The translations under genes and the position numbers were made by a program. From contig NZ_CANMKO010000017.1 of assembly GCF_947498515.1 (NCBI RefSeq), positions 1 to 33,165 on the forward strand: 33,165 nt of DNA, in the 5' to 3' direction. The notes under the pieces are model-generated. The model saw nothing but the letters and a program-made list of their open reading frames with translations, ran no database searches and had not been told where the DNA came from. Source of the DNA: an uncultured Pelagimonas sp. (lineage in GTDB: Bacteria; Pseudomonadota; Alphaproteobacteria; Rhodobacterales; Rhodobacteraceae). Positions 33,121-33,165 of this stretch are shown one piece after another (the stretch's first letter is position 1; every line of letters starts with the position of its first letter).

Positions 33121-33165
33121 ATGAAGATATTGGTAACGGGTGGTGCAGGTTTTATTGGGTCTGCG
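33121..33165 (+). CDS. rmlB: dTDP-glucose 4,6-dehydratase, 5' fragment
   Basis: Only the first 15 codons are in the window: MKILVTGGAGFIGSA, the Rossmann glycine-rich start (GxxGxxG) typical of RmlB. RmlD starts differently (a GKTGQ-type motif), so rmlB is preferred. It would remove water from dTDP-glucose to give the 4-keto-6-deoxy sugar needed both by rmlC and by the aminotransferase at 17170. The gene starts 3 bases after the rmlC stop and continues past the right edge. Confidence 0.75.
   Translation, partial: MKILVTGGAGFIGSA

Overview
The window looks like part of an extrachromosomal replicon of a marine alphaproteobacterium of the Roseobacter group (Rhodobacterales). The grounds are GC-rich coding with short intergenic gaps, a RepA-type initiator (RPA family) divergent from a parAB pair, a DUF2793 gene typical of Rhodobacterales, and the start of an rml (dTDP-rhamnose) operon beside the replication module. 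RepA-I-type 'biofilm plasmids' of roseobacters are known to carry a rhamnose operon; that this is one of them is inference. Almost everything outside the replication module concerns cell-surface polysaccharide or secreted surface protein.

Layout. (1) 1-4577: noncoding left edge, then on the minus strand kdsA (Kdo-8-phosphate synthase) and a small predicted outer-membrane or exported protein, divergent from a 773-residue RTX calcium-binding protein with a type I secretion-type C-terminus. (2) 4625-10187: a LicD-like phosphotransferase, convergent with and overlapping two tandem minus-strand paralogous glycosyltransferase-like genes. (3) 10310-15961, minus strand: a compact five-gene operon (U32-like TIM-barrel protein, Ldh-family dehydrogenase, ATP-grasp ligase, fumarase/aspartase-superfamily lyase, cyclase-family hydrolase). 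(4) 15962-16282: a divergent promoter region. (5) 16283-27290, plus strand: a nine-gene operon (rmlA, DegT-type sugar aminotransferase, CitE-like C-C lyase, MmgE/PrpD protein, a fused GT29-like/pyruvyltransferase-like protein, WbqC-like protein, a second ATP-grasp ligase, a GSCFA protein and an SGNH-like protein), many of them joined by ATGA overlaps. (6) 27313-31290: replication and partition module, repA - origin (perfect DnaA box, three 22-bp iterons) - parA - parB - an 18-bp perfect palindrome (candidate parS) - terminator. (7) 31306-33165: a DUF2793 protein, then divergent rmlC and the first codons of rmlB.

How the genes may work together (inference). RmlA and RmlB would make dTDP-4-keto-6-deoxyglucose. 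RmlC would channel it toward rhamnose, while the DegT aminotransferase would make a dTDP-amino-dideoxysugar of the viosamine kind. The two divergent operons hold a dehydrogenase, several lyase/dehydratase folds, an amide-hydrolase-like cyclase and two related ATP-grasp ligases. This looks like a route to a small carboxylic acid and its attachment to an amine, perhaps the amino sugar. The glycosyltransferases, LicD-like, pyruvyltransferase-like and GSCFA/SGNH proteins would assemble and decorate the glycan, and the RTX protein may be secreted to the same surface. No exporter, polymerase or type I secretion system is inside the window.
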